Shown here piece after piece: positions 16,160-24,271 of a DNA stretch of 64,000 nt (position 1 is the first letter of the stretch; the number at the start of each line of letters is the position of its first letter). The DNA comes from Variovorax guangxiensis (GTDB taxonomy: Bacteria > Pseudomonadota > Gammaproteobacteria > Burkholderiales > Burkholderiaceae_C). The DNA lies in contig NZ_RXFT01000019.1 of the NCBI RefSeq assembly GCF_003952165.1, positions 62,001 to 126,000 on the forward strand. The letters run 5' to 3'. A program made the position numbers and the translations under genes. The notes under the pieces were generated by a model, which was given only the letters and a program-made list of their open reading frames with translations, did no database searches and was not told the DNA's origin.

Positions 16160-17710
16160 CTAATGCATTCTGAGAGTAAAAGTACTGACAGCTCTTACAA
16201 GACCTTCTGCTGATTCCTGGAGTGACTGCGCTGCCGCCGAGGCCTGCTCCACGAGTGCAGAGTTCTGCTGCGTCACCATATCCATCTGCATGATGGCCTG
16301 GTTGATCTGCTCGATCCCTGAGGCCTGCTCATGGCTGGCCGTAGATATCTCGCTCATGATGCTCGTTACTTGCCGCACACTTCCGACCACCTCTTCCATT
16401 GTGCGACCAGCCTCCTCAACCTGCCTGCTACCTTCCTCAACCTCAGACACTGAATCTGCAATCAGAATTTTGATTTCCTTGGCAGCCGCAGCGGAACGCT
16501 GAGCCAAGCTGCGGACCTCTGCCGCAACAACTGCAAATCCACGGCCTTGTTCTCCAGCACGAGCCGCTTCAACCGCCGCATTCAGCGCAAGGATGTTCGT
16601 TTGAAACGCGATGCCATCAATCACGCCGGTGATGTCCTCGATCTTCTTGGATGAAGCATTGATAGAGTCCATGGCGGTGACCACACGAGAAACAGTATGG
16701 CCGCCCCTGAGGGCAACTTCCGAAGCCGAGACAGCCGATTGGCTAGCCCGCCGGGCATTGTTTGCGTTCCGCTTCACGGTCAAGGTCAACTCCCCCATCG
16801 ACACAGCAGTCTGTGCGAGTGAACTAGCCTGCTCCTCCGTGCGCGAGGACAGATTCTGATTGCCCAAGGCGATCTCACCCGATGCTCTCGAAATGGAGTC
16901 CGTGCCTTCACGCACCTCGGCGACAACTCTGGCAAGGCCTTCACTCATGTTTTTTAACGCCAGAATCAACTGGCCCGCTTCGTCTCGGCCCCAGGCATCA
17001 ATGCTCCTGCTCAAATCGCCGACGGCCACTGTCTCAGCTACCATAACTGCGTCGCGTAGCGGACGCACGATCCCTACCGTCGACCGCCACGCAAGTAGCG
17101 CCCCCAAAATCAGAGCGATGCCTGAAAGCATCAACAGCACGGCGCGCCCATTCCTGAAGTCAGAACTGATCAGCTTGGCAGACTCATCAATCTTGGAGCG
17201 CTGGTGCTTGGCTAACGACTCAACAGCGTTGCCATAAACCTCGAGCGCTTCAGAAAATTTGGTGTTCGCCAACGCATTGGCTTCCTCAAGCCTGCCACTG
17301 TCCTTCAGCTTGTTAAGTTTGCCAACGGTTTCAAGCACCACGACACGAGAAGCGGCTATTGCGGCATACAGTGCCTTTTCCTCGGGCGAACTCAGCATGG
17401 GAACAAGCTCCTTTTGTGCGCGACTGATACGAGACGACCCCTCGACCTGCATGTTGGAGAAATACGCGGCGACTTCGGGATCGGCGGTTCTTATCATGGC
17501 GAGATTAGCGACAGTGTTTGAATGCAAGTTGCTGAGCCACTCGCTGGCAAGGCGCTCTTTCACCAGTGCGTGCTTCACCATTTCATCTGTAGTTTCTCCT
17601 ACGTTCTTGAGTCGTAGCACGCCAGTTCCAGCGATGACCACCATCAGCAACAACATAGCGGCAAAACCAAACCCCAAGCGGGCGCCGATTTTCAAATTCC
17701 TCAGGTTCAT
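16160..17710 (-). CDS. Methyl-accepting chemotaxis protein (Tsr/Tar-type, periplasmic four-helix sensor)
   Basis: 516 residues. TM1 ~10-31, a periplasmic helical sensor domain (4HB_MCP-like) ~35-185, TM2 ~190-210, HAMP ~212-265, then the coiled-coil signalling domain. The conserved hairpin tip reads DGIAFQTNILALNAAVEAARAGEQGRGFAVVAAEVRSLAQRSA in the protein (quoted here only as the family hallmark DGIAFQTNILALNAAVEAAR). Glu/Gln-rich methylation helices flank it (SSRTEEQASSLAQTA; HEQASGIEQINQAI). There is no CheR/CheB pentapeptide at the C-terminus (it ends TFTLRMH). A FliA-type promoter lies upstream. The ligand is unknown; chemotaxis to the substrate of the nearby catabolic array is possible. 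Confidence 0.93.
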   Translation of the reverse strand: MNLRNLKIGARLGFGFAAMLLLMVVIAGTGVLRLKNVGETTDEMVKHALVKERLASEWLSNLHSNTVANLAMIRTADPEVAAYFSNMQVEGSSRISRAQKELVPMLSSPEEKALYAAIAASRVVVLETVGKLNKLKDSGRLEEANALANTKFSEALEVYGNAVESLAKHQRSKIDESAKLISSDFRNGRAVLLMLSGIALILGALLAWRSTVGIVRPLRDAVMVAETVAVGDLSRSIDAWGRDEAGQLILALKNMSEGLARVVAEVREGTDSISRASGEIALGNQNLSSRTEEQASSLAQTAVSMGELTLTVKRNANNARRASQSAVSASEVALRGGHTVSRVVTAMDSINASSKKIEDITGVIDGIAFQTNILALNAAVEAARAGEQGRGFAVVAAEVRSLAQRSAAAAKEIKILIADSVSEVEEGSRQVEEAGRTMEEVVGSVRQVTSIMSEISTASHEQASGIEQINQAIMQMDMVTQQNSALVEQASAAAQSLQESAEGLVRAVSTFTLRMH

Positions 17711-17740
17711 TGAGTTTCTTTCAGAAGATGGAAACCTCTG

Positions 17741-17767
17741 TTATCGGCGCGGCTTCTTCGAACTTGA
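17741..17767 (-). promoter_or_regulatory. Sigma-28 (FliA) promoter of the chemoreceptor gene
   Basis: On the minus strand TCAAGTTC-N11-GCCGATAA lies 31 bases upstream of the chemoreceptor ATG. The -10 half is identical to the enteric FliA consensus GCCGATAA, the spacer is the canonical 11 bases and the -35 half differs from TAAAGTTT at two positions. It implies expression with the late flagellar/chemotaxis class. Confidence 0.75.
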
Positions 17768-18179
17768 GTCTTTCATCTCTAACCATGCAGGACAAGGCTT
17801 TTACACAGGCGATTTACCCCTTCTCGCAGCAGAAGTTGATGTTCGGCAAGGCAAGTTAAATCAATGTTTCTCGAGAGAAAGCCCAATGCTCGACCCCACT
17901 TTATTTGGTGCAAATTTGAGAAACTAAAATCCACTTATCAAATGATTAACACGATGCCTATGGCTTAAGGTAGCTGCTTTCACCCACTATCGATCAGTCA
18001 AGGCAGCCTGGAAGTTTCGTGATCTTGGGGACTCATATAGCTTCGGCTGCTCTTTATCCACACGCCTTCCCACTCGATGCCGCCATCAGGTTCATTGGTG
18101 AGAGAGTGCTGCACATCCGAGCTCTTCCAACCTGAGCAAGAATCGATTCCGACACCGCGCATCGACTATGGAGTTCCAC
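17768..18179. other. Intergenic stretch between chemoreceptor and PIN-like gene
   Basis: About 410 bases without a supportable gene. It contains an isolated TTATCCACA (18054-18062), identical to the DnaA-box consensus but without companions. Confidence 0.5.
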
Positions 18180-18740
18180 ATGAACATGCAGCGACGCCTG
18201 CTCTTCACGCGAGTCTTTCAGCTCGATGCGAACCTTATCAATGCCAAGCAAAAAGTGAAGGCGGTCAACCAGCTTGAAACGTGGCGCGACAACGGCGTCA
18301 TCTGTCTAGCCGCATCTAACGCAGAACTTATGAAAGCTCAAGCGAGCGGAGGCGCCGCGGCCCACAGGACGAAGTTGGATTCGCGCACCTTCACCGTTGA
18401 TGAAGCCAGCGAGGCAGAGGAAGAGCACATTTACTCGAAGGTCGAAGCAATCCTGTGGAGCAAGGCTGCGAACGACAATCACGCCGACGATGTCGCGATC
18501 GTTTGCGAGGCGATCAAATGGCGCGCGATCCTTGTCACCGACGATGGAAACTCGAAACCGCAACCAGAGGGAATTTACGGCAATCGCGAGAAATTACGTC
18601 AGGAGTTCGGTCTGCAAGTCCTTCGCCCAGAGAGCGCAGTGCAGTTCATCCGAAGCAAGATTTCAGAGCGCGATGAATTCAACGCGCGGGTCGCAGCCTT
18701 GACCGGAAAACTCGCGCCAGGATGGACTGGACAGGACTGA
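18180..18740 (+). CDS. PIN-like domain protein (possible ribonuclease)
   Basis: 186 residues. Acidic residues fall in the PIN order: Asp16 in FQLDANLINA, Glu49 in NAELMKAQ, Asp103-Asp104 in NHADDVAIVCEA and Asp121-Asp122 in ILVTDDGNS. Many PIN proteins are metal-dependent RNases and toxins of VapBC modules. No antitoxin-like gene adjoins it; it is flanked by more than 150 bases of non-coding DNA on both sides. I chose the ATG at 18180, which has GGAG six bases upstream; an in-frame ATG at 18168 is possible. It may be a solitary PIN effector or the survivor of a broken pair. Confidence 0.6.
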   Translation: MNMQRRLLFTRVFQLDANLINAKQKVKAVNQLETWRDNGVICLAASNAELMKAQASGGAAAHRTKLDSRTFTVDEASEAEEEHIYSKVEAILWSKAANDNHADDVAIVCEAIKWRAILVTDDGNSKPQPEGIYGNREKLRQEFGLQVLRPESAVQFIRSKISERDEFNARVAALTGKLAPGWTGQD

Positions 18741-18911
18741 ACAACTAAGGGCTGAATCGGGCCACGAAGTTGCAGAGCATTCTTCAAAGGCTAGCATGAG
18801 GCTATCCAGCTAAGTGGCCAGTCGCCGGAACCGATATCGATTGTGTACTCGCGAGGCTAAGCCACATTGGCCCTTGCGATTACCGGAGTTCCAACTTGGG
18901 CTTGGTGCACC

Positions 18912-19823
18912 TCAGATCGAATGGCCGAGCACCATTGCGACACCCGGTTGCTTGTTCGGGCGCACGAAGCTATCGCGCGTCAGGCGTCCCATCTTGATGG
19001 TGAGCGTCTTGGTATTGAACCACTTGTCATAAAGCGCATTGATCTCTCCGCTGGAGTACAGCTGCGCAAGGCTCCGGTCGACGGCCGCGAGCAATGCAGT
19101 GTCGCCCTTGCGCACCATCACGGCGTACGGCTCAACGGACAGTGCGAGTCTGCTCACGCTGAGCGTGTCCATCGTCTTGTCGTTCGAAACAAGGCCCTGC
19201 AATAGCGAGTCATCCTGGGCAAATGCACGCACCTTGCCTTCCTTCAGCGCCTTATAGGCCTCTCCGTTGTTTTCGTAGGTGATCAACTTCGCATCGCGCA
19301 GTTCACCATCGGCGAGTTGCTTGAAAAGTTTCTCCGAAGTAGACCCTTTGGTTAGCGCTACCGGCAGGTTCTTCAGATCCTTCACCGTCTCCACATGAAG
19401 ACTGCTGTTCGTCAGTACGCGCATCCCGGCGACGAAGAAGGTGTAGCTGAAGTCGACCTTCTCCTGGCGGGCCATAGTGTTGGTCGTCGAGCCACACTCG
19501 AGGTCGATCTCGCCTGCGAGCAGCTTCGGAATGCGCTCCGGACCCGCTACGAGCTTGTACTGGACCTTGATGTCGGGCAGTTTGAGCTCGCGCTTGATCT
19601 CTTCGACTGCGTTCATGCACAGGTCTACGGAATAGCCCGTGGGCTGTTTCCGTGCATTGACAAACGAAAAAGGTGGCACGGCTTCACGCACGCCAATCAT
19701 GATCGTGCGTGTTTCGCGAATCTTGCCCATCGTGTCAACGGCGGCCTGCACAGACGGCACCACCAGCGCGCTGGCCAAGGGAATCATCGCGGCGCACAGC
19801 AGGCGCGCGGGAAAAAGGGACAT
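18912..19823 (-). CDS. Amino-acid-type ABC transporter substrate-binding protein (SBP family 3)
   Basis: 303 residues. Signal peptide MSLFPARLLCAAMIPLASAL then VVPSVQA|AV. The mature protein has the family-3 signatures IMIGVREAVPPFSFVN, PTGYSVDLCMNAVEEIKREL and LLAGEIDLECGSTTNT, most like glutamate/aspartate (GltI-type) binding proteins. I chose the ATG at 19823 because it gives a clean signal peptide; a GTG at 19865 is also open. No permease or ATPase gene lies nearby, so it must work with components encoded elsewhere or act as a sensor input. Confidence 0.85.
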   Translation of the reverse strand: MSLFPARLLCAAMIPLASALVVPSVQAAVDTMGKIRETRTIMIGVREAVPPFSFVNARKQPTGYSVDLCMNAVEEIKRELKLPDIKVQYKLVAGPERIPKLLAGEIDLECGSTTNTMARQEKVDFSYTFFVAGMRVLTNSSLHVETVKDLKNLPVALTKGSTSEKLFKQLADGELRDAKLITYENNGEAYKALKEGKVRAFAQDDSLLQGLVSNDKTMDTLSVSRLALSVEPYAVMVRKGDTALLAAVDRSLAQLYSSGEINALYDKWFNTKTLTIKMGRLTRDSFVRPNKQPGVAMVLGHSI

Positions 19824-19865
19824 GAGGTACGACGCCAACGGCGGTTTAGTTTGGAACTCGATCAC

Positions 19866-20246
19866 ACACCGTTACTGCTTCGCCGACCGCCAGAAATCGC
19901 GCTCGCATCTACTGCCCGTCTTCGCCCACAGGAGATTCGGCTCTCCCCGCGACAAAAGACCATGTGTCATTCAGAAAACTTACGCCCGGATTCTTTGCCG
20001 AACTGCGCACTTTCTACTAGTCATGAAAGTGGAATTCAGACATCCGGATTTCAGGGCAATCGAACTCGTTTGCGGGCCATGCTCCGTCATGAAGCTTTCT
20101 TTGTCCGAGGGGCCGCAGCCTGCCCCCTGCGCCCATATGCTTGGCCCCTTGGAACCAGAGCCGGGACTTCTGTTTGCATCCGTTGTAGCAGCGGCAACTG
20201 GAAGCCGCTGCGCGCAGACAAAAATCGGCCAGACGAACACTGAAGT
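19866..20246. other. Intergenic stretch with no recognised feature
   Basis: About 380 bases. Open frames of 86-106 codons exist on both strands, but none has a ribosome-binding site or family resemblance. G+C is mixed. No repeat or hairpin stands out. Confidence 0.45.
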
Positions 20247-20714
20247 TCAGTGCAGATCTTTGCAGGTCGAGGCTGGCCGACATGCCCAGCCATGCTGCTG
20301 AGCGATGCGACACAGGGCTTCCTTTAGACGCTTCCACGCCCCTTCACTGACAACGTGAGGGGCGCACTCAATTTGAGCATGCGCGTAATTTTCGTCCAAG
20401 GGGCGGTGCAGCACATCCACGGCATGCACCATCTGTACCTGTTCGTCCTTGTCTAAAGTTGCAACCGATATACCGCGAACTTCACCCGCGATGAGGGCCA
20501 CCACCCCGGCGGAAGGCGCTTTCCTGGAGGACTGCGGGGCGCCTTGACGTAGATCCTGCCTATCTACGGATGGCTTGCGCTCCCGATCATTGAAGGCAGA
20601 GGTTCGAACTTTAAGAAGCTCTCCTGTGTCACCACACATGAAGCAGTCCGGGTTATCCGGAACGGATCGCAACAAGAGCTCGTCTGCCGCTACCTCTGTG
20701 GCAGGCTCAGGCAT
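20247..20714 (-). CDS. Hypothetical protein, third gene of TIGR04255 cassette
   Basis: 155 residues, no signal peptide or membrane segment. Visible blocks are FMCGDTGELLKVRTSAFNDRE, KPSVDRQDLRQG, APSAGVVALIAGEVRGISVA and HRPLDENYAHAQI (quoted in pieces). The order S-A-F-(N/D)-D-R ... S-V-D ... GVV-L-AG-VR ... PL-(D/P)-(E/D)-N-(Y/P)-AHA matches a widespread group of unnamed small proteins that I recall from accessory islands. The ATG at 20714 overlaps the upstream gene's end by 8 bases, so translation is coupled; in-frame ATGs at 20735 and 20747 are alternatives. Function unknown. Confidence 0.6.
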   Translation of the reverse strand: MPEPATEVAADELLLRSVPDNPDCFMCGDTGELLKVRTSAFNDRERKPSVDRQDLRQGAPQSSRKAPSAGVVALIAGEVRGISVATLDKDEQVQMVHAVDVLHRPLDENYAHAQIECAPHVVSEGAWKRLKEALCRIAQQHGWACRPASTCKDLH

Positions 20715-21207
20715 ATTGCAGCCAGATCCAGACATCTGCAAAAGCATCAAGAGATGGCAGCGAACTCTGGTCCATTTCCGTATCTATGTTTGTCCCCCAA
20801 CTTCGGACAACCTCCATGGACTCTGGAGCAAAGTAAAGCGTGACCTTCCGCTCATCACTCCACCATTCAAAAATTACCTCTCCGTCTTCACTTGCACTGA
20901 CCTGAGGCTCTCGCCAGATCCCAACACGCGCGCTCACGCGATAGAGCTCAGGCAAACGGGCCTCCGCATTCGCTATTGCTTCAGCTATCGGTTTGGCGCT
21001 GCCATTGCCGTCCCAGTCTTCCTCAAGATTTCGAAGGAGGGCCAACTTCTGCTGGGACTTTAACGTCAGCAATCTGGCAATTTGATGTTGAGGCGGATCA
21101 CCCGCCTCTTCAGTCATTGGGTTGTACCGCCCCAGACCATATGCATCTGCGGTATTGGTCGTGCTGTTTGACAACAGGCTGCCATGCCTCGTGGGATGCA
21201 AGTTCAT
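20707..21207 (-). CDS. Hypothetical protein, second gene of TIGR04255 cassette
   Basis: 166 residues, soluble. After a ~45-residue leader comes LLRNLEEDWDGNGSAKPIAE (a helix with the W-D-G-x-G motif), a short helix pair, then a beta-rich half with VSASEDGEVIFEWWSDERKV followed by TLYFAPESMEVV. The layout N/D-W-D-G-x-G-x-x-P-I ... E-F/W-W ... R-x-L/V-x-I/L recurs in small proteins coded next to TIGR04255 genes. The ATG overlaps the TIGR04255 stop as ATGA (21204-21207). Function unknown; the obligate-looking coupling suggests a complex. Confidence 0.6.
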   Translation of the reverse strand: MNLHPTRHGSLLSNSTTNTADAYGLGRYNPMTEEAGDPPQHQIARLLTLKSQQKLALLRNLEEDWDGNGSAKPIAEAIANAEARLPELYRVSARVGIWREPQVSASEDGEVIFEWWSDERKVTLYFAPESMEVVRSWGTNIDTEMDQSSLPSLDAFADVWIWLQYA

Positions 21208-21941
21208 TCGATCATCCTCCTCACCTCATCAGTGATCGCCGCTTCAAAAATCTCGTTCTTGCGCTCACGCAGTTGATACAACACCGTCCAAGCTGCCGCC
21301 AAGTCCATCGGGGTCTGTTTGGTGCAGAAAACATCGATATCCAGAAGGACCGCCATCGCGTTTGGATCAGGCGCCGCTTCGAGGCCAGAATTAACGATCG
21401 CGGTGTATTCGGGGCCAAGATCCTTCTGCGCGAGCACCAATTGCATGAAGTACCCCTGCAGATCAGCCGAGACGTCGGCTGGTCGTCGCGGCGATAGGTT
21501 CAAGTAGGCCTCCAGATCAACCCCTTGGGGCACGATGATCCGGTTGATGTAGCGGACAGCAAGGCGATTCACCGAGATCGCTTTGAACTCAAGAACAAAG
21601 CTCTCCAGGATGGGACGCATCTCCTCGGAGAAGCTTTCCCACTCCGAGTACGGCTGCATGTGGCTGTAGGACAGGCCCTGCCGGCGTAACTGCAAAATCC
21701 GACTACCCGTCGCACTTGTCAGGCGAACACCGAGCGTCTCGCGAGCCGCGTTACTCGAAATCTCCCCCCCGTTTGACGTAGCTACCGCCAGTGCGAAGGT
21801 ATTGATGCGTTGCGACTGAGGAAACGAATCTCGCAACGTTGCGGCGAATTCTTCAAGGTGCGTCGCCGCCGGCTGCTGCTCGAAACCGAGTTGCAGATCG
21901 ATTACAGCTTCTGCGATGGGTGCTCGCTTGTAGTGGGCCAA
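21204..21941 (-). CDS. TIGR04255-type protein (first gene of three-gene cassette)
   Basis: 245 residues. The N-terminus YKRAPIAEAVIDLQLGF and the later SVNRLAVRYINRIIVPQGVDLEAYL with LEFKAISVNRLAVRYINRI-like core are the marks of the TIGR04255 family, soluble proteins of unknown function scattered in bacteria and archaea, mostly in accessory DNA. The start is TTG at 21941 (no in-frame ATG fits the family N-terminus). It heads a leftward, overlapping trio with two unnamed partners. A defence, stress or toxin role has to be treated as a hypothesis. Confidence 0.7.
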   Translation of the reverse strand: MAHYKRAPIAEAVIDLQLGFEQQPAATHLEEFAATLRDSFPQSQRINTFALAVATSNGGEISSNAARETLGVRLTSATGSRILQLRRQGLSYSHMQPYSEWESFSEEMRPILESFVLEFKAISVNRLAVRYINRIIVPQGVDLEAYLNLSPRRPADVSADLQGYFMQLVLAQKDLGPEYTAIVNSGLEAAPDPNAMAVLLDIDVFCTKQTPMDLAAAWTVLYQLRERKNEIFEAAITDEVRRMIE

Positions 21942-22154
21942 TCGGATTGCGATGACGCAGGGCGCCAGCCGTTTTTATCAGTGGACTTGATATTGCCTCA
22001 AGAAATCGGCTTTGGGAATACGTGCCTGCGAGCTTATGCACTGATTTTCCACTAAGTTATCCACAGGCCAGCCTTCCCATACCGCGTGGGTGCGGTATTC
22101 GTTGAGTAGGGTCGTGCCCGGCAATACAACCGGCGTCCGGAGGTAGCCCTATGC

Positions 22155-22388
22155 CTATCGCCGCCTCCGCGAGCCGCCAAACAGCCCTTTGAGCACCGCA
22201 CCCAGAATGCCCCAGAAGCTGACGGTCGAGCGGTTGTAGATGCGATTCCTGGCCGCGCGCTTCGGGTTCGTCAACCAGCCCCAGCCGCGAGGAGCCTTCA
22301 GCCCCAGGTTGTGGCGCACCATGCGCTTGACGGAAGTCCGCGCCGCAATGGATTTGCGGATGGACGGCTTGCGGATACCAAACTTCAT
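22155..22388 (-). CDS. Small very basic protein, third gene of small cassette
   Basis: 77 residues with a strongly basic N-terminal two-thirds (KFGIRKPSIRKSIAARTSVK ... TNPKRAARNRIYNRS) and a short hydrophobic C-terminus (VSFWGILGAVLKGLFGG) closing in RRRR. It could bind nucleic acid or membrane lipid. The ATG at 22388 overlaps the previous stop as ATGA, which fixes the start. Family not recognised beyond resemblance to small proteins of phage-like islands. Confidence 0.55.
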   Translation of the reverse strand: MKFGIRKPSIRKSIAARTSVKRMVRHNLGLKAPRGWGWLTNPKRAARNRIYNRSTVSFWGILGAVLKGLFGGSRRRR

Positions 22389-22717
22389 TTCTGCTCCCAT
22401 CCAACGACCGCGCCGTTCTCGAGCGTCACTCGCAGCAGGTACCTGTTCTTCCCAGCCGGGTGATACTTCCAGATCTGACGATGCTTGGTTTTCATGACCC
22501 GTGATTCGACGTCCGCAGGTCGGCCAAGAGAATCGTTGAGCTGCTCTTCCGTCTGCCCTTGCCAGAAACGGCAGGACATGATCCCCTCGACGATTTCAGG
22601 ATCACCGTACTTTTCCAAGAGCGCTGCGCGGCGGCGCTTTCGTGCTTCGCTCTTTATCCAAGCTCCCCCTGCTGAAAAAAGTACGACGCACACAATCAGT
22701 CCAACCAAGATATCCAT
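22385..22717 (-). CDS. Membrane-anchored small protein with DUF2845-like C-terminal domain
   Basis: 110 residues. An N-terminal hydrophobic segment (MDILVGLIVCVVLFSAGGAW) anchors it, followed by a basic stretch (KSEARKRRRAALLEKYGD). The rest, with IMSCRFWQGQTEEQLNDSLG then RPADVESRVMKTKHRQIWKY, is the WQG-x-T-x-x-Q-L-x-x-S-L-G-x-P-x-x-V pattern of DUF2845-like proteins that also occurs in SmpA/BamE-like folds. It starts 2 bases after the preceding gene's stop codon. Function unknown. Confidence 0.6.
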   Translation of the reverse strand: MDILVGLIVCVVLFSAGGAWIKSEARKRRRAALLEKYGDPEIVEGIMSCRFWQGQTEEQLNDSLGRPADVESRVMKTKHRQIWKYHPAGKNRYLLRVTLENGAVVGWEQK

Positions 22718-22719
22718 CT

Positions 22720-23049
22720 TCAGCACCCGTTGTAGTTCTTCCGCCCGCTGGCAGTGATTGTGTAGGTTCCGCCTCGCGGCCCTACATGGCAGGTTCGACT
22801 GCCGACCTTGTAGTTGCCATTCGACGAAAGAGCGGCGGCACGCGAATTGGTGCGCGAGTACAACGGCTGCTGCATGGTGGTGGAACCGGTGCTGGACCCG
22901 CCACGGCCAAGGTCGTTTGCCGCACGCAAGCACTCCTGCCGTTTGCTCAGCGGCTCCATGGCATTACATGCCTCCAGCAGGATTGAAGGCGTCTTTGCCC
23001 AAGTCGGGCCAAGTGCGACCAAGGCAATGAAGACTGCGAGGGCCTTCAT
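22720..23049 (-). CDS. Secreted small protein with PBCV-basic-adaptor-like C-terminus
   Basis: 109 residues. Signal peptide MKALAVFIALVALGPTWA|K, then a Cys-containing helical part (LLEACNAMEPLSKRQECLRA), a Gly/Ser-rich linker and a C-terminus CHVGPRGGTYTITASGRKNY. The G-P-R-G-G-x-Y-x-I-x-x-x-G-x-K-x-Y pattern is that of the PBCV-specific basic adaptor motif found at the ends of various nucleases and small secreted proteins. It is the first gene of a leftward three-gene unit. Role unknown. Confidence 0.6.
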   Translation of the reverse strand: MKALAVFIALVALGPTWAKTPSILLEACNAMEPLSKRQECLRAANDLGRGGSSTGSTTMQQPLYSRTNSRAAALSSNGNYKVGSRTCHVGPRGGTYTITASGRKNYNGC

Positions 23050-23244
23050 GGTTGCTCTCCTCCAGCATTGCGGGCTCCGGCCCGTCTCACGCTCCCATGC
23101 CAATTTTGGCCTCAGTTTTACGCACGAGCAGACCCGGACCTGCCGAATGCGTTAGGACGAACCCCTATTTGTTAGCCGCCATGGCTCTAAAGACAAGAAA
23201 TTGGCGTGCCAAGCAAATCGGAGCAGGAGCCACGATCACGGCCA

Positions 23245-24267
23245 CTATCGGGTTCTGGATCGCCAGTCACGCATGCTTTCGGCAATGCCGACAAACCACT
23301 CGGGCGCGTTGCGAAAGTCCTTGAGAAGGTGGTTGTAGCGCAATGCGCGCGCATTCCAGGCACGCCGGTACGCCCCCTCCACATCGGTCATCATCCACGC
23401 TCCGAGTTGGAGAAGATGAAAACGCTCCTGCGTTGGCCTGACCTCGAAGAGCAGGCGCCCCGGCGCTAGGCCAGGGTCCTCCACACCCAGCTCGGCCAAC
23501 AGGTGATCGTGCAGATTCACGTTACGGTAGGTGCTGCTCAACAGCTTCAGCGTCTGCCGCAAAACCGCGAACTCCGACCAGTCCACGCCCGGAAGTTCAA
23601 ATCCTTGCTGTAGGTCCAGCAGTTCCTGCCGGCACACCAACCACTCCATACCCTCGCGGCTGTAGCCATCGCCCAGCACTGGTGGTGCCTCGTCATAGCG
23701 CGCGCCACAGGCATGGCAACTTCGCATTGGAACTTCGCCGGAAGCCTCATCCCGCCCGAAATCCATCCGGAAGTAGGCCACGGCCTCTCCGCATTGATGG
23801 CAACGGTCATCCAGCAGGCGTTGATGAATCGAGCAGAACGTACAGAACGCCAACCTCCAGCGCCTGCGGAAATACGGCTGCTCGTCCGCAGCGAGGCATT
23901 CCGCACAGAACTGCTGTCCGTAGGCCCGGCGTGTGCGGTGGTACATCTTCAGGTTCAGGACCCAGGGCAACACGCCGGAAGCCTTGAAATGGTTGAAGAA
24001 CGCCCCTTCATAGGCCTTTAGGGAAGTGGCGTAGGCGATGTCCTTCGGAGTTGCCGTACGCTGGATCAACTCATCCAGCAACCAGCTAGGCGCCAGCCGG
24101 TCGATGTCCCGATTCCAGACCTGCAGGCGGTTGCCGAAGATCAGGTTGCAGAAGGTCTGGACCTTCAGGCCCATCCCATGAGCAAGCCGCACCAGCCAAC
24201 TGGAGGTCAGCTCATCGGGAAAGGGCTTGTAGCGGACTGGCCAGAGCGATGGCGTCAGTCCGTGCAT
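23245..24267 (-). CDS. tniQ: TniQ-family transposition target-selection protein
   Basis: 340 residues. The N-terminal TniQ block is clear (WPVRYKPFPDELTSSWLVRL, then HGMGLKVQTFCNLIFG). A zinc-ribbon region carries paired Cys: FCAECLA, FCTFCSIHQ, RCHQCGE and SCHACGARY. TniQ/TnsD proteins bind the target DNA or a guide complex and recruit the TnsC ATPase. At 340 residues it is shorter than TnsD (~500) and longer than many Cas-associated TniQ proteins, lacking a large C-terminal DNA-binding extension. It is the last gene of the tnsABC-tniQ operon, 4 bases after tnsC. Neither tnsE nor Cas genes are nearby. Confidence 0.9.
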   Translation of the reverse strand: MHGLTPSLWPVRYKPFPDELTSSWLVRLAHGMGLKVQTFCNLIFGNRLQVWNRDIDRLAPSWLLDELIQRTATPKDIAYATSLKAYEGAFFNHFKASGVLPWVLNLKMYHRTRRAYGQQFCAECLAADEQPYFRRRWRLAFCTFCSIHQRLLDDRCHQCGEAVAYFRMDFGRDEASGEVPMRSCHACGARYDEAPPVLGDGYSREGMEWLVCRQELLDLQQGFELPGVDWSEFAVLRQTLKLLSSTYRNVNLHDHLLAELGVEDPGLAPGRLLFEVRPTQERFHLLQLGAWMMTDVEGAYRRAWNARALRYNHLLKDFRNAPEWFVGIAESMRDWRSRTR

Positions 24268-24271
24268 GGCT

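Noticed and set aside
16185..16195. CTGACAGCTC within the chemoreceptor gene, similar to the transposon terminus
   Set aside because: It lies inside an intact coding sequence and lacks the repeat array that should follow.
20023..20301. Plus-strand frame starting MKVEFRHPDFRAIELVCGP
   Set aside because: No family resemblance, weak start signal, and it overlaps the end of the TIGR04255 cassette on the other strand.
22057..22065. Perfect DnaA box TTATCCACA; a second one at 18054-18062
   Set aside because: The two are isolated and 4 kb apart, without AT-rich region or iterons; single boxes are expected by chance.
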